This document shows positions 1-8,109 of a stretch of 23,193 nt of DNA, piece by piece. The stretch comes from an uncultured Mesorhizobium sp. (lineage in GTDB: Bacteria > Pseudomonadota > Alphaproteobacteria > Rhizobiales > Rhizobiaceae), in assembly GCA_937958475.1 (NCBI GenBank), contig CALFXR010000153.1, positions 1 to 23,193 of the forward strand, in the 5' to 3' direction. The position numbers were made by a program, and so were the translations under genes. The notes under the pieces were generated by a model, which had not been told where the DNA came from, did not search any database, and saw nothing but the letters and a program-made list of their open reading frames with translations. Position 1 is the stretch's first letter, and every line of letters starts with the position of its first letter.

Positions 1-3000
1 GAGCAGGCGCGGCAGCGCGCTGCGGGGCCGGCCGGGGAGCGGGCGCCGGCGCCGGCGCCGGAGCCGGAGCAGGGGTCCGAACCGGACCGCGCTCGCCGAC
101 GTCGGTGGTGCGTCCCGTACGGGCGACGATGTCGGAAAGCTCCTTCAGCGCGTTGATCTGCTCGGTCACGGCTCGGCGGATCGCCGTCGTCGATTCCTTG
201 GCCTCTACCGGCATGTCGGCGATGCCGCGCTTCAACTCGGCGCGCGTCTCCTCGAGTTCCGAACGGATGGACGTCGCGGTCCGGCGCATGTCGTCGGTTG
301 CGTCGGCGAAACGCCTGGTGGCCGAATCGACCACCTCGGCGATGGCGCCGCGGATCCGTTCGGCGGTTTCCATGGTGCGGCCTTCGGCGCCTTCCAGCGC
401 CCGTCCGACAAGCCCTTCGAAGGACTTCATCACCCGCTCGAGATCCTCGGATTTCTTCACCAGGCCGACGGCGAGGTCCTCGAGTGCCGTCTGCCGCTCG
501 AGCGTATGCTCGAGGTTGCTCTGCGCCGAGGTGAGGAGATCGGCCGCGCCCGAGAGAACGCGGCTGTGCTCGTCGAAGCGCGTCGCGATCGAGGCGACCT
601 CGCGCAGCGTCGAGGAGGACAGTTCCGTCAGCCGCTGCGTGTTGGTATCGACCAGCCGCGCCGAGCTCGAGAAGGTCTGAACGGCCCGTTCCGTGCTCGT
701 GGCGAACGCGCGCGTGCTCTGCGACAGGCGTTCGTCGACGCCCGACAGGTTCTCCGAGGCCAGATCAATCAGTTCGCTGAGCTGGCGGTTGGACACCGTG
801 AGGCGGTCGATGAGGCTCGAGACGCCTTCGGCGAGGCCCGAACGCGCGTTGCCGACCGCATTGAGCGTTTCGGCGGTGCGGTTGGCGATCGCCGAAATGA
901 GTGCGGCGTTTTCGGCGCGCAGCTTCTCCGTGGCCTTGTCGGTCGCCTCCTCCATGGCCCGCTGCAGTTCGCCGCCGCCCTGGGCGAAGCGATCGACCAG
1001 CGGACGCGCCGTCTCGTCGAGGATCTGCGAGATCTCCGAGGTGCGTGCGGCGAGCATGGCGTTCAGCTCGCGCGTGTTGGCGCCGATGGTGCGGGCGGCC
1101 TCGTTGGTGCTCTGGCCGATGTGCTGGCCGACGGTGTTGAAGGTGTCGGCGATGACGTTGGCGCGCGCGACCAGTTGGGCTTCCGCCGCGGCGATCTGCT
1201 CGTCGAGCTTCTGGCCCATCGATTCCGCACCCAGCGAGAGCCGCTCCTCGGCCGCCGAGATGTGCACACCGACGCGATCGGCGACGGCTTCCGCACCTTC
1301 CGCCAACCTGTCGTTGGCGCCGACGATGGCGTCCTCGATCATGCGGGCATGCGATTCCAGATCGGCGGCCGCCTGGCGCGAGCGCATCGTGATGCGGTGC
1401 TCGCTGTCGGCGAAAGCATTGGCGACCTCTGCGGCCTGGGCGCCGATGGTGGCCGCGCTTTCGGTGACGCGGGAGCTGAGCTCGCGGTCGGCGGTCTCGA
1501 AGACGCGGCTCATGTCGCGGGCGCGCTGTTCCAGCATGCCGGACGTCTGGTCGATCCGGGAGGCGATACGCTCGTCGACGCTGTCGAAGACCATGCCGAT
1601 TTCCTGGGCGCGGCCTTCGAGCGTCCGTGCGGTCTGGTCGACGCGTGCGGCGATGCGCTCGTCGGCCGTCTCGAAGACGCGGCCGATCTCCACGGCGCGG
1701 CCTTCGAGAGCCTGTGCGGTCTCGTCGACGCGGGCCAGGATGCGCTGGTCGGCGCTTTCGAAGACGCGGCCGATCTCCCGGGTGCGACCCTCGAGCGCCC
1801 GCGCGGTCTCGTGGACGCGGGTCATGATGCGCTCGTCCGCGCCTTCAAACACGCGTCCGATCTCGACGGCGCGGTCGGTCAGCGACCTTGCGCTCTCGTC
1901 GATGCGTGCGGCGAGCGACTTCGCGGTTTCGTCGACGCGTGCGGCGATGCGCTCGTCGGCGCTCTCGAAGACGCGTCCGATCTCGACGGCGCGGTCGGCC
2001 AGCGACTTCGAGGCCCCGTCGACGCGCGCCGCGATGCGTTCGTCGGCGCCTTCGAAGACGCGTCCGATCTCGATGGCACGGCCGGCCAGCGACTTCGCGG
2101 TCTCGTTGATGCGCGCCGCGATCTTCTCGTCGGCCGTCTCGAAGATCGCGCCGATCTCGGCGGCGCGACCCGACAGGCGGTCCGCGGTGAGTTCCACGCG
2201 TGCCGCGATCTGACGGTCGGCGTTCTCGAAGACTCCGCCGATCTCGGCTGCACGCGCCGCGAGGCTGCCGGAGAGCGCCGAGACCCTCTGCGAGAGCGCC
2301 TCGTCGGCGGTGTCGAAGCTGCTCACCACGCGGTCCGCATAGGTCCGCAGGCGCCCGGTACCCTCGGCGATGCCGGCGGCAAGCCTGCCGTCGACCGTGT
2401 CGAACAGCCCACCGAGTTCGGCGGCGCGCACTGCAAGCGCCTGGGCCGCCTCCTCGATACGCGCGCCGATGCGCTCGTCGGCATTGTCGAACGTGCGCGC
2501 GATCTCCATGGCGCGGCCGGCCAGTTCACCGGCGGTTTGCGTGGCGTTGGCGATCAGCTTCTCGGAAGTCTCCGATGCGCGGGCGACGAGCTTCTGGTCC
2601 GCGTCGTCGAACAGGCGGGCGATGTCTCCGGCCCTCTCCATGAGCATTCCCGACGTCTGCGCGGCACGATCGGCGACGAGGCGATCGGCATCGGTCAGCG
2701 CGCGGTCGGCCGAATCGTTGAGTGCAGCGGTGACTTCGAGCACTTTTTCGCGCAACGCGCCGGCGACGACCAGGGCGCTGTTCTCCAGAACGGTGCGAAC
2801 ATTGTCGACGCCCGTCGTGAGTGCGCGTTCCATCGTGCCGGTGCGCTCTTCGATGATGCCGGTCTGGCGGGCGAAGGCGTCTTCGATGCGCGCCACGTCG
2901 AGCTCGATCTGGTCGGTGATCAGGCTGCGCTTGCCGGCGATCGTGTCGATATGGCGCGACAGTTCGGCGTCGATCTCCTTGCGGGTCTCCGCGAGGCGGT

Positions 3001-6000
3001 CGAGATCCTCGCGCAGGGCATTCGCGAGCATGCCGCGGCCGTCCGAGAGCTTGCCGACATGGCCTTCGATGATGGCGTCGACCTCGGCGCGGGCGTCGGC
3101 GATCTTGCTCAGGTCAGCCTCGAGGGCGCGGGCCAGGATCTCGCGGCCTTCCGCAAGCTTCCCGACCTGTCCGGTGACGAGGCTCTCCAGTCCCGAATGG
3201 CTCTCGGCGATCCGCGCGAGGTCCTCTTCAAGTGCGCGGCGCAGGATGTCGCGGCCTTCGGTCAGCTTGCTGACCTGGCCGGCGACGATGCCGTCGATGT
3301 TGCTGCGCGCCTCGGCGAGCTTCTCCAGATCGGATTCGAGGGCCTTGGTCAGGATGGTACGGCCTTCGGCGAGTTTCTCGACCTGGCCGGCGACCTGCGA
3401 TTCCACGGCCGCGTCGAGCTGGGCGCGCGACTGGGCGATCTGCTCGAGGTTCTCCTTCAGGGCGCGTTCGAGGACGTCGCGGCCTTCCATGAGCTTTGCG
3501 ACCTGCGCGGAAATCTGCGCGGACACGGCCGCGTCGATTTCGGCCCGCGACTGCGACAGCTTCTGCAGATCGGACTCGAGGGCGCGGTTCAGGATGTCGC
3601 GTCCTTCCGCCAGCTTGGCGATCTGGCCGCCGACCAGCCCGTCGATGCCCTTGCGGCTCTCGGCAAGTCTGTTGAGGTCCTCTTCCAGAGCGCGCGACAG
3701 CACGTCCCGGCCTTCGGCGATCTTGGCCACCTGGGCGTCGACCTGGGCGGTGACGTTGGCGTCGAGGTCGGCGCGGGCGGCGGTGATCTTCTGCAGGTCG
3801 ACCTCCAGCGCGCGGTTCAGGATGTCGCGGCCCTCGGCGAGCTTGGCGACCTGGCCGGCGACGAGGCCGTCGATGTTGTCGCGGCTCTCGGCCAGCTTGT
3901 TCAGGTCCGCCTCGAGGGCACGCGACAGCACGTCGCGGCCTTCGGCGATCTTGACGACCTGGGCGTCGACCTGGGCCGAGATGTTGGCGTCGATGTCGGC
4001 GCGGGCGGCGGCGAGCTTCTGCAAGTCGGCCTCGAGCGCGCGGTTCAGGAGGTCGCGGCCCTCGGAGAGCTTGGCGACCTGGCCGGCGACCAGCCCGTCG
4101 ATGCTCTTGCGGCTTTCGGCCAGCTTGTTGAGGTCGTCCTCCAGGGCGCGCGTCAGCACCTTCCGGCCCTCGGTGATCTTGGCGACCTGGGCTTCCACCT
4201 GCGCCGAAACGTTGGCGTCGACGTCCGCGCGGGCGTCCGAGAGCGTCTTGAGGTCGGCTTCGAGGGCGCGTTTCAGGATGTCGCGGCCCTCGGAGAGCTT
4301 GGCGACCTGGCTGGCGACCAGCCCGTCGATGCTCTTGCGGCTTTCGGCCAGCTTGTTGAGATCGTCTTCCATGGCGCGCGACAGCGCGTCGCGGCCTTCG
4401 GCGATCTTGGCCACCTGGGCCGCCACCTGCGCCGAAACATTGGCGTCGATCTCGGCACGGGCGTCGGCGAGCTTCTTCAGATCGGACTCCAGCGCGCGGT
4501 TCAGGATGTCGCGGCCCTCGGCGAGCTTGGCGACCTGGCCGGTGACCAGCCCGTCGATGCCCTTGCGGCTTTCGGCCAGCTTGTTCAGGTCGTCTTCCAG
4601 GGCCTTCTTCAGGACGTCGCGGCCTTCGGCGATCTTGGAAACCTGCGAGGTGACGAGATTGGCGATCTCGCCGCGTGTATCGGCGAGCTTGTCCATGTCC
4701 TCCTGGAGCGCGCGACGGAGGACGTCGCGTCCCTCGGCGATCCTGGCGACCTGCGAGGAGACGAGACCGTCGACGTCCTTGCGCGTCTCCGAGATCTTGC
4801 GCAGGTCCTCGTCGAGCGCGCGCTTGAGGATGTCGCGGCCCTGGGCGAGCCTTTCGACCTGGCTGGCGACCATTCCGTCAATGCTGGTGCGGCTTTCGGC
4901 GAGCTTGTTGAGATCGGCCTCGAGCGCGCGGGTCAGGATGTTGCGGCCCTCGGCCAGCTTGGTGACGTGTCCAGAGACCATATCGTCAATGGTTTCGCGG
5001 GCTTGCGTGACCTTCTGCAAGTCATCCTGCAAGGTCTTCGCCAGGGTTCCGCGGCCCTGTTCGATGCGATCCATGTGCTGATCGAACGTGGAATCGATCG
5101 TGGCCCGCGTATCGTTGATCTTGCGCAGGTCCTCCTCGAGCGCCCGGGCGAGGAGGTTGCGGCCCTCGGCGAGCTTCTGGATCTGGTAGCTGACGGCGGT
5201 ATCGATGCTGGCGCGGCCGTCGGCGAACTTCTGCAGGTCGGCCTGCAGGGCCGCGGCCATCTTCTCGCGTCCGTCGGCGAGCTTGCGGGTATGGTTCTCG
5301 ACCGCCGCGTCGATGCCGGCACGCGCTTCGGCGAGCTTCTGGATGTCTCCGTCGAAGGCCCGCGAAACGGTGTGGCGCGCGGCGTCGAGCCGGCCCGCAA
5401 AATCGTCCGCCCTTGCTTCGAGCATGGCCGACGTCGATGTGACGATCCCGGCCATCTCGTGGCCGATGCGGACCTTGCCCTCGTCGATCATCTCGAACAG
5501 GGTCTCGCGGCCCTGGGCGTAGGCGTCGGAGATATCGCGCGCGCGGTCGACGAGCGTCTCGTTGATCTGCCGCGCCCGGGCCTCGAGGGCGGCGTTGAGC
5601 TTCTGGGTCCCGGTGTCGAGGGCTTCGGCGCGCGTCTGGAACTCGCCGATCAATGCCTGGCCGCGCTCGGCCAGGGTGCGTTCGATGCCCTCCAGGCGCG
5701 CTTCCAGCTCGGCGTTGAGCGAGCGGGCAGCGCCGCCGAGAAGCGAAACCATGCCCGTCGTGCGCTCGTCGAGCATGTCGGAAAGCGTGCGGGTGACGTC
5801 GTCGGTGCTCTGCGTGAGACGGGCGATACGCGTATCGAGCAGGCTGGCGAAGGCCTCGCCGGACGTGCTGATGCGGTCGCCGATGGCGTCGAGCCGCGAA
5901 TCGATCGATTCGTAGATCGAGGAGCCGCTCTCGTTGATGCGGTCGATCAGCGTATCGCCGGAATTGGTGATGGTCATCGACAGCTTGGTCGACGCCGACA

Positions 6001-6979
6001 GGATGCTGTCGCGTATCGTGTCGCTGGCCAAGCTGATCTCGTCGCGCATCGTCTCGTTGGCGCCGGAGATCGAGGACCTGACCCGCTCCGCATGGCTGAC
6101 GATGGCGTCGCGCTCGGAGCCCAGTCCGTCGACGAGGGCGCGGATGCGCGCCTCGTTTGCCGAATAGGCGCGTTCGAGTTCGTTCACTTCCGTGTGGACC
6201 AGCGTCTCGAGTTCGACGGCGCGAGCAATGGTGCGCTCGATGCCTTCGCCCATCGCGGCGACCTCGCGCCGCACCGCCTGGCCGACCATCAGGATACGGT
6301 CCTGCGCGATGGCTTCCGGTTCGGCCAGACGGAACGCGACCTCGGTCATCGACTGCGCCGCGAGCCGCATCTCCTGCGCGCGGCGGATCATGACGGCGAA
6401 GCCCCAGAACATGAAGACGGGGATGATCGCGGCGACGAGCAGAACGACGAGATAGGGCTGTGCGACGACCTGTTCGAGGCTGCGGATCTGCCAGATCTGC
6501 GGTCCGAGCAGCATCTGGCCGGTCACGCCCGCGCCGGCCAGCCACGCGATCGTCAGGAGCGCGACCATCCAGTATACGGTGCGCGAGGCGCGGCGGTTCA
6601 GTCCCTGGACTAGGCTGCGGAAGTCCTTCTGGCGATCGTCGTTGGCAGGAGCGAAACCCGCAGGCTGCGGGGTCCCGCGCCTCTCCGGCGGAAGCGGCGA
6701 AGCCTTGGGCAGCGTCGTCGAAGCGGGCTGCGGCGCGACCCTGGCGCTCTCCCTCACCTCGGGGGCGGGCGCCCTCGCATGGGCGGACGCGGCCTCCTTG
6801 GTGCGCCCTTCGCGCGAAAGCTCGTCGGCCGCCGCGGAGATCTGCGCCTCGAGGTCCTCCATCGAGGCGGCGATGTCGAGGTCGCCGTCCTGCCCGCTGA
6901 GGTCGAAGTCCAGCGCCTTTTCCAGTTCCCGCGCGACGTCGCCGTCGAGGTTCTTCGTGGTCGTAGGTTTCCGTGCCAT
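1..6979 (-). CDS. Giant polar-growth ring protein (GPR/RgsE family), C-terminus beyond window
   Basis: The reading frame is open from ATG at 6979 to the window edge, so at least 2326 residues are present and the stop is missing. An acidic N-terminus and a Pro/Ala-rich stretch (about 67-115) precede two membrane segments (about 134-154 and 176-197). The rest is almost pure charged alpha helix, with a 36/40-residue array (564-1343), a 29/40-residue array (1449-1876), and an Ala-Pro tail from about 2303. This layout matches the apolipoprotein-like growth pole ring protein of Agrobacterium tumefaciens (about 2100 residues, from memory) and RgsE of Sinorhizobium, large inner-membrane proteins needed for unipolar growth. 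The family call rests on architecture and lineage, not on an alignment. A weak AGGG lies upstream of the start. Long open frames on the opposite strand are shadows. Annotation pipelines may call it kinesin-like or apolipoprotein-like. Confidence 0.85.
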   Translation of the reverse strand, partial: MARKPTTTKNLDGDVARELEKALDFDLSGQDGDLDIAASMEDLEAQISAAADELSREGRTKEAASAHARAPAPEVRESARVAPQPASTTLPKASPLPPERRGTPQPAGFAPANDDRQKDFRSLVQGLNRRASRTVYWMVALLTIAWLAGAGVTGQMLLGPQIWQIRSLEQVVAQPYLVVLLVAAIIPVFMFWGFAVMIRRAQEMRLAAQSMTEVAFRLAEPEAIAQDRILMVGQAVRREVAAMGEGIERTIARAVELETLVHTEVNELERAYSANEARIRALVDGLGSERDAIVSHAERVRSSISGANETMRDEISLASDTIRDSILSASTKLSMTITNSGDTLIDRINESGSSIYESIDSRLDAIGDRISTSGEAFASLLDTRIARLTQSTDDVTRTLSDMLDERTTGMVSLLGGAARSLNAELEARLEGIERTLAERGQALIGEFQTRAEALDTGTQKLNAALEARARQINETLVDRARDISDAYAQGRETLFEMIDEGKVRIGHEMAGIVTSTSAMLEARADDFAGRLDAARHTVSRAFDGDIQKLAEARAGIDAAVENHTRKLADGREKMAAALQADLQKFADGRASIDTAVSYQIQKLAEGRNLLARALEEDLRKINDTRATIDSTFDQHMDRIEQGRGTLAKTLQDDLQKVTQARETIDDMVSGHVTKLAEGRNILTRALEADLNKLAESRTSIDGMVASQVERLAQGRDILKRALDEDLRKISETRKDVDGLVSSQVARIAEGRDVLRRALQEDMDKLADTRGEIANLVTSQVSKIAEGRDVLKKALEDDLNKLAESRKGIDGLVTGQVAKLAEGRDILNRALESDLKKLADARAEIDANVSAQVAAQVAKIAEGRDALSRAMEDDLNKLAESRKSIDGLVASQVAKLSEGRDILKRALEADLKTLSDARADVDANVSAQVEAQVAKITEGRKVLTRALEDDLNKLAESRKSIDGLVAGQVAKLSEGRDLLNRALEADLQKLAAARADIDANISAQVDAQVVKIAEGRDVLSRALEADLNKLAESRDNIDGLVAGQVAKLAEGRDILNRALEVDLQKITAARADLDANVTAQVDAQVAKIAEGRDVLSRALEEDLNRLAESRKGIDGLVGGQIAKLAEGRDILNRALESDLQKLSQSRAEIDAAVSAQISAQVAKLMEGRDVLERALKENLEQIAQSRAQLDAAVESQVAGQVEKLAEGRTILTKALESDLEKLAEARSNIDGIVAGQVSKLTEGRDILRRALEEDLARIAESHSGLESLVTGQVGKLAEGREILARALEADLSKIADARAEVDAIIEGHVGKLSDGRGMLANALREDLDRLAETRKEIDAELSRHIDTIAGKRSLITDQIELDVARIEDAFARQTGIIEERTGTMERALTTGVDNVRTVLENSALVVAGALREKVLEVTAALNDSADRALTDADRLVADRAAQTSGMLMERAGDIARLFDDADQKLVARASETSEKLIANATQTAGELAGRAMEIARTFDNADERIGARIEEAAQALAVRAAELGGLFDTVDGRLAAGIAEGTGRLRTYADRVVSSFDTADEALSQRVSALSGSLAARAAEIGGVFENADRQIAARVELTADRLSGRAAEIGAIFETADEKIAARINETAKSLAGRAIEIGRVFEGADERIAARVDGASKSLADRAVEIGRVFESADERIAARVDETAKSLAARIDESARSLTDRAVEIGRVFEGADERIMTRVHETARALEGRTREIGRVFESADQRILARVDETAQALEGRAVEIGRVFETADERIAARVDQTARTLEGRAQEIGMVFDSVDERIASRIDQTSGMLEQRARDMSRVFETADRELSSRVTESAATIGAQAAEVANAFADSEHRITMRSRQAAADLESHARMIEDAIVGANDRLAEGAEAVADRVGVHISAAEERLSLGAESMGQKLDEQIAAAEAQLVARANVIADTFNTVGQHIGQSTNEAARTIGANTRELNAMLAARTSEISQILDETARPLVDRFAQGGGELQRAMEEATDKATEKLRAENAALISAIANRTAETLNAVGNARSGLAEGVSSLIDRLTVSNRQLSELIDLASENLSGVDERLSQSTRAFATSTERAVQTFSSSARLVDTNTQRLTELSSSTLREVASIATRFDEHSRVLSGAADLLTSAQSNLEHTLERQTALEDLAVGLVKKSEDLERVMKSFEGLVGRALEGAEGRTMETAERIRGAIAEVVDSATRRFADATDDMRRTATSIRSELEETRAELKRGIADMPVEAKESTTAIRRAVTEQINALKELSDIVARTGRTTDVGERGPVRTPAPAPAPAPAPAPRPAPQRAAAPA
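44..73 (-). repeat. Ala-Pro dipeptide tract encoded by a short tandem DNA repeat
   Basis: The minus-strand reading here alternates Ala and Pro codons, and the plus strand shows tandem cgccgg hexamers turning into agccgg. It lies near the C-terminal end of the visible part of the giant protein, after its helical region, and looks like a flexible extended linker before a C-terminal part outside the window. Such six-base repeats can change length by slippage without shifting frame. Confidence 0.7.
1352..2635 (-). repeat. 14-unit helical repeat array B (29- and 40-residue units) inside the giant protein
   Basis: Residues 1449-1876 divide exactly into 14 units: twelve of 29 residues and two of 40 (the first and the eighth). 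The consensus is RAxEIGRVFExADERIAARV followed by DETAxSLAG. The 40-residue units contain an 11-residue insertion that resembles a copy of the preceding DETAKSLAAR-like segment. A degenerate fifteenth unit follows toward position 1265. DNA identity between neighbouring units is high. Confidence 0.9.
2951..5290 (-). repeat. 21-unit helical repeat array A (36- and 40-residue units) inside the giant protein
   Basis: Residues 564-1343 divide without remainder into 21 units: 15 of 36 residues and 6 of 40. The consensus is roughly VAKLAEGRDILxRALExDL followed by xKLAESRxxIDGLVxxQ. The 40-residue units carry four extra residues (of the type AQVxAQ) near their end. They alternate with 36-residue units in the middle of the array, giving a 76-residue (228-base) superunit. 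The pattern Lys-Leu-Ala-Glu-Gly-Arg is the best-kept part. Unit sizes were counted by hand from the translation and sum exactly to 780 residues. Confidence 0.92.
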
Positions 6980-7122
6980 GCCGCCGTTACCCTGTACTCG
7001 CCGCGGGAAGCCGTGTCGTCGGTGCCCTTCCAGGGTTCCGGCGACAGCTCGCTATGGTCCATCCGTATCGTAGTGGCACAACCCGGGAAAGGAAACCGGC
7101 AAAGGGCCACATGCGTAAAAGT

Positions 7123-7138
7123 TTAAACACAAGGTTAA
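7123..7138. promoter_or_regulatory. CtrA-like double TTAA site between the giant gene and hpt
   Basis: Two TTAA half-sites (7123-7126 and 7135-7138) sit in the 291-base divergent region 6980-7270. The second is part of GTTAAC. The spacer is 8 bases, whereas the known CtrA box is TTAA-N7-TTAAC. A further TTAACC half-site lies at 7200-7205. CtrA control of a polar-growth gene would make sense, but the spacing is off by one. I found no convincing -35/-10 pair in the region. Confidence 0.3.
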
Positions 7139-7270
7139 CGACGCCACGATTCGGGCGCTTTTTCGCCGCCTTACACCGCTTGCTTCTAGCATCGATGCAT
7201 TAACCCGTTGTCCATGCGCTGGAGCTAGTTTGAGCGATACGTGAAACGAAATGTTTGGGAGTCCCCACCC

Positions 7271-7645
7271 ATGGCGCCGATCCTGACCGGCAATCTCGCC
7301 TATGACCGGCCGGGCGGCGAGGCCTGTCCCGAAACGCCCGCGCGGCCGATCGACATGGCGCACCTGGCGCGGCAGACGATGGGCGACAGGGCCCTCGAGC
7401 AGGAGATCCTGCAGCTTTTCGCGCAGCAGGCGGTGACGGTCCGCCGGCAGCTTTCCGAAGCCTCGCCGTCCGAGCGCGTCCGGCTCGCGCACGGGCTGAA
7501 GGGCTCGGCGAGGGGCGTCGGCGCCTTCGCGATCGCCGATTGCGTCGCCGAGCTGGAGACGCGCGCCGACGACCCCGGCGTGCTCGAGCGCCTGTCCGTC
7601 CTCGTCGACCAGGCCTGCGATTTCATCTCCGCGATCAGCCGGTGA
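7271..7645 (+). CDS. Stand-alone HPt (histidine phosphotransfer) domain protein
   Basis: This is a 124-residue protein consisting of little more than one HPt domain. The motif HGLKGSARGVGA begins at His74, the expected phosphorylated histidine, and is followed by the helix containing CVAELE. Such proteins relay phosphate between hybrid-kinase receiver domains and response regulators in the cytoplasm. I chose ATG 7271 because GGGAG (7257-7261) lies nine bases upstream. A GTG at 7241 would add ten residues but has no well-placed ribosome site. It is divergent from the giant polar protein. It is not ChpT, which is a larger dimeric pseudo-kinase, so its partners are unknown. Confidence 0.85.
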   Translation: MAPILTGNLAYDRPGGEACPETPARPIDMAHLARQTMGDRALEQEILQLFAQQAVTVRRQLSEASPSERVRLAHGLKGSARGVGAFAIADCVAELETRADDPGVLERLSVLVDQACDFISAISR

Positions 7646-7652
7646 GGGTTCT

Positions 7653-7665
7653 GGCCCAGCGGGCC
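7653..7665 (+). terminator. Weak hairpin after hpt
   Basis: A perfect five-base stem GGCCC/GGGCC with a three-base loop sits eight bases after the hpt stop. No T run follows, so if it ends transcription it is either weak or helped by Rho. Confidence 0.25.
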
Positions 7666-7679
7666 GTCGACGCTCGCTG

Positions 7680-7707
7680 TTGACTTGCACGCGGGAGTCA
7701 TTATTTC
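7680..7707 (+). promoter_or_regulatory. Candidate housekeeping promoter for the ferredoxin gene
   Basis: TTGACT at 7680-7685 is a good -35 element. TATTTC at 7702-7707, 16 bases further on, could serve as a -10 element. Transcription would begin near 7714, leaving a short leader before ATG 7740. If right, this rules out the upstream in-frame TTG at 7680 as a start codon. Confidence 0.4.
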
Positions 7708-7739
7708 GGCAGCGTCTCCCCGATCCGGATACCCTCGAC

Positions 7740-8060
7740 ATGGCCAAGATCACCTACATCGCCTTCGACGGCACGACCTTCAACGTCGAGGCCGAGAACG
7801 GCTCGACGGTCATGGAAAATGCGATCCGCAATGCCGTGCCCGGCATCGAAGCCGAATGCGGCGGCGCCTGCGCCTGCGCGACCTGTCACGTCTATGTCGA
7901 CGATGCGTGGACGGATGTGGTCGGCGAACCGGAGGCGATGGAGGAGGACATGCTCGACTTCGCCTACGACGTCCGTCCCAATTCGCGCCTGTCGTGCCAG
8001 ATCAAGGTGCGCGACGAGCTTGACGGGCTTGTCGTCCGCGTTCCGGAAAGGCAAGGTTGA
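7740..8060 (+). CDS. [2Fe-2S] ferredoxin, adrenodoxin/FdVI type
   Basis: This 106-residue protein is the usual length for the bacterial adrenodoxin-like ferredoxins (FdVI of Rhodobacter, FdxE types). The cluster ligands are Cys40, Cys46, Cys49 and Cys86 (C-x5-C-x2-C-x36-C). An extra Cys44 lies inside the loop, as in many relatives. The ending SRLSCQIKV followed by a short hydrophobic tail is characteristic. It carries electrons at low potential in the cytoplasm, often to P450s, oxygenases or iron-sulfur assembly. The ferredoxin reductase gene follows 49 bases later, so the two probably form a donor-carrier pair. No clear Shine-Dalgarno site precedes ATG 7740, but the protein length and fold begin there. 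Confidence 0.93.
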   Translation: MAKITYIAFDGTTFNVEAENGSTVMENAIRNAVPGIEAECGGACACATCHVYVDDAWTDVVGEPEAMEEDMLDFAYDVRPNSRLSCQIKVRDELDGLVVRVPERQG

Positions 8061-8109
8061 GCTTCATTCAACCGCCGCCGCGACCGCGGCGCATTCCGGG
8101 AACCGCCAG

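Noticed and set aside
2951..5290. The dense DNA repeats as a CRISPR or satellite array.
   Set aside because: The repeats are in frame, have no unique spacers, and encode a regular helical protein.
506..6613. A 2035-codon open frame on the plus strand, opposite the giant gene, plus others of 903 and 506 codons.
   Set aside because: They are antisense shadows. In this GC-rich gene the codons TTA, CTA and TCA are nearly absent, so the reverse strand lacks stops. The minus strand has the membrane segments and clean repeats, while the plus reading is Arg/Asp/Gly-rich without a known domain.
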